Of a DNA stretch of 60,185 nucleotides, positions 60,164-60,185 are shown in pieces. The notes under the pieces are model-generated. The model was given only the letters and a program-made list of their open reading frames with translations. It made no database searches and was not told the DNA's origin. This DNA is from Holtermannia corniformis. Taxonomy: Eukaryota > Basidiomycota > Tremellomycetes > Holtermanniales. The number at the start of each line of letters is the position of its first letter. Within the stretch, counting starts at the first letter, position 1. Position numbers and translations under genes: made by a program. The DNA is taken from assembly GCA_001599935.1 (NCBI GenBank), contig BCIJ01000013.1, positions 59,723 through 119,907 of the forward strand, given 5' to 3'.

Positions 60164-60185
60164 TGCTCACGTGATCTTTCAAGTT

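Larger units (their letters stand above)
57897..60185 (-). mobile_element. hAT-family transposase gene, N-terminus beyond the window
   Basis: On the minus strand, exons read FTFVGDNHSVNGKLCQRLGG, KGKTHRVRCFAHTLNLVVK (the classic hAT RCxxHxLNLxV core), an acidic helical insert, ARVLAKTMALGPRYRKAWFE and KRDVITRWNSTGEMLQDCLH. LDFTILEHLAPTLA, FCTELVDIFQSAAGTLTMRA, DPIEWWTREAPEG, LALDVLSAP and the C-terminal dimerisation segment TSVEPERAFSMGGLTVSYRR follow, ending SIRAESPEPE at 57897. Introns with consensus ends separate the exons and most contain the GGATATCC repeats. Ns at 59584, 59596 and 59659 sit in coding sequence. No frame break is visible, so the copy may be intact or recent. Confidence 0.85.

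Overview
The window is nuclear DNA from an intron-rich, compact fungal genome. Almost every gene is split by introns of about 39-55 bp with GT-AG ends and a branch-point-like CTGAC or CTAAC close to the acceptor. The conserved genes present (GCN5 with a PCAF-type N-terminus, TIM22, CSE1, BMS1, DRS2, PUP3, a mitochondrial HSP70 and GPI10) are fungal. Together with the hAT element and high GC content this suggests a basidiomycete, perhaps Pucciniomycotina; that rank is inference. All exon joins below were done by eye from splice signals and protein continuity, so internal boundaries are approximate unless positions are given.

Layout. 1-1.6 kb: two tandem LURP-one-like (tubby C-terminal fold) genes. 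2.0-4.7 kb: GCN5 acetyltransferase. 4.8-9.7 kb, minus strand: a membrane-anchored spermidine-synthase-fold protein, then a senescence/spartin-domain protein. 10.4-14.9 kb: divergent TIM22 and CSE1. 14.9-21.0 kb, minus: a C2H2 zinc-finger protein and the ribosome-assembly GTPase BMS1. 21.5-26.2 kb, plus: a bromodomain protein and the GPI mannosyltransferase GPI10/PIG-B. 30-32 kb: an ataxin-10 homologue. 35.4-47.9 kb: a conserved block with mitochondrial HSP70, an unrecognised gene, proteasome beta-3, a RAD51C-like recombinase and the DRS2-type P4-ATPase flippase.

Two accessory zones, 26-35 kb and 48-60 kb, flank that last block. They carry four relatives of the DUF2235 (Tle1-like) alpha/beta hydrolase family: a frameshifted pseudogene at 26.4-27.3 kb and divergent genes at 28.2-30.0, 54.3-55.8 and 55.8-57.4 kb. 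The spliceable copies have lost or altered most catalytic motifs. The same zones hold two members of a paralogous family I cannot name (32.8-34.5 and 49.4-51.0 kb), an OTU-like fragment, and an intron-containing hAT transposase running off the right edge. Its introns and 3' flank are full of a palindromic GGATATCCGCGGAT-type repeat.

The housekeeping genes serve unrelated core functions (chromatin, nuclear transport, ribosome assembly, mitochondrial import and folding, GPI anchors, lipid asymmetry, recombination, proteolysis). The novelty lies in the two accessory zones with degenerate hydrolase-fold paralogues and the unnamed family.
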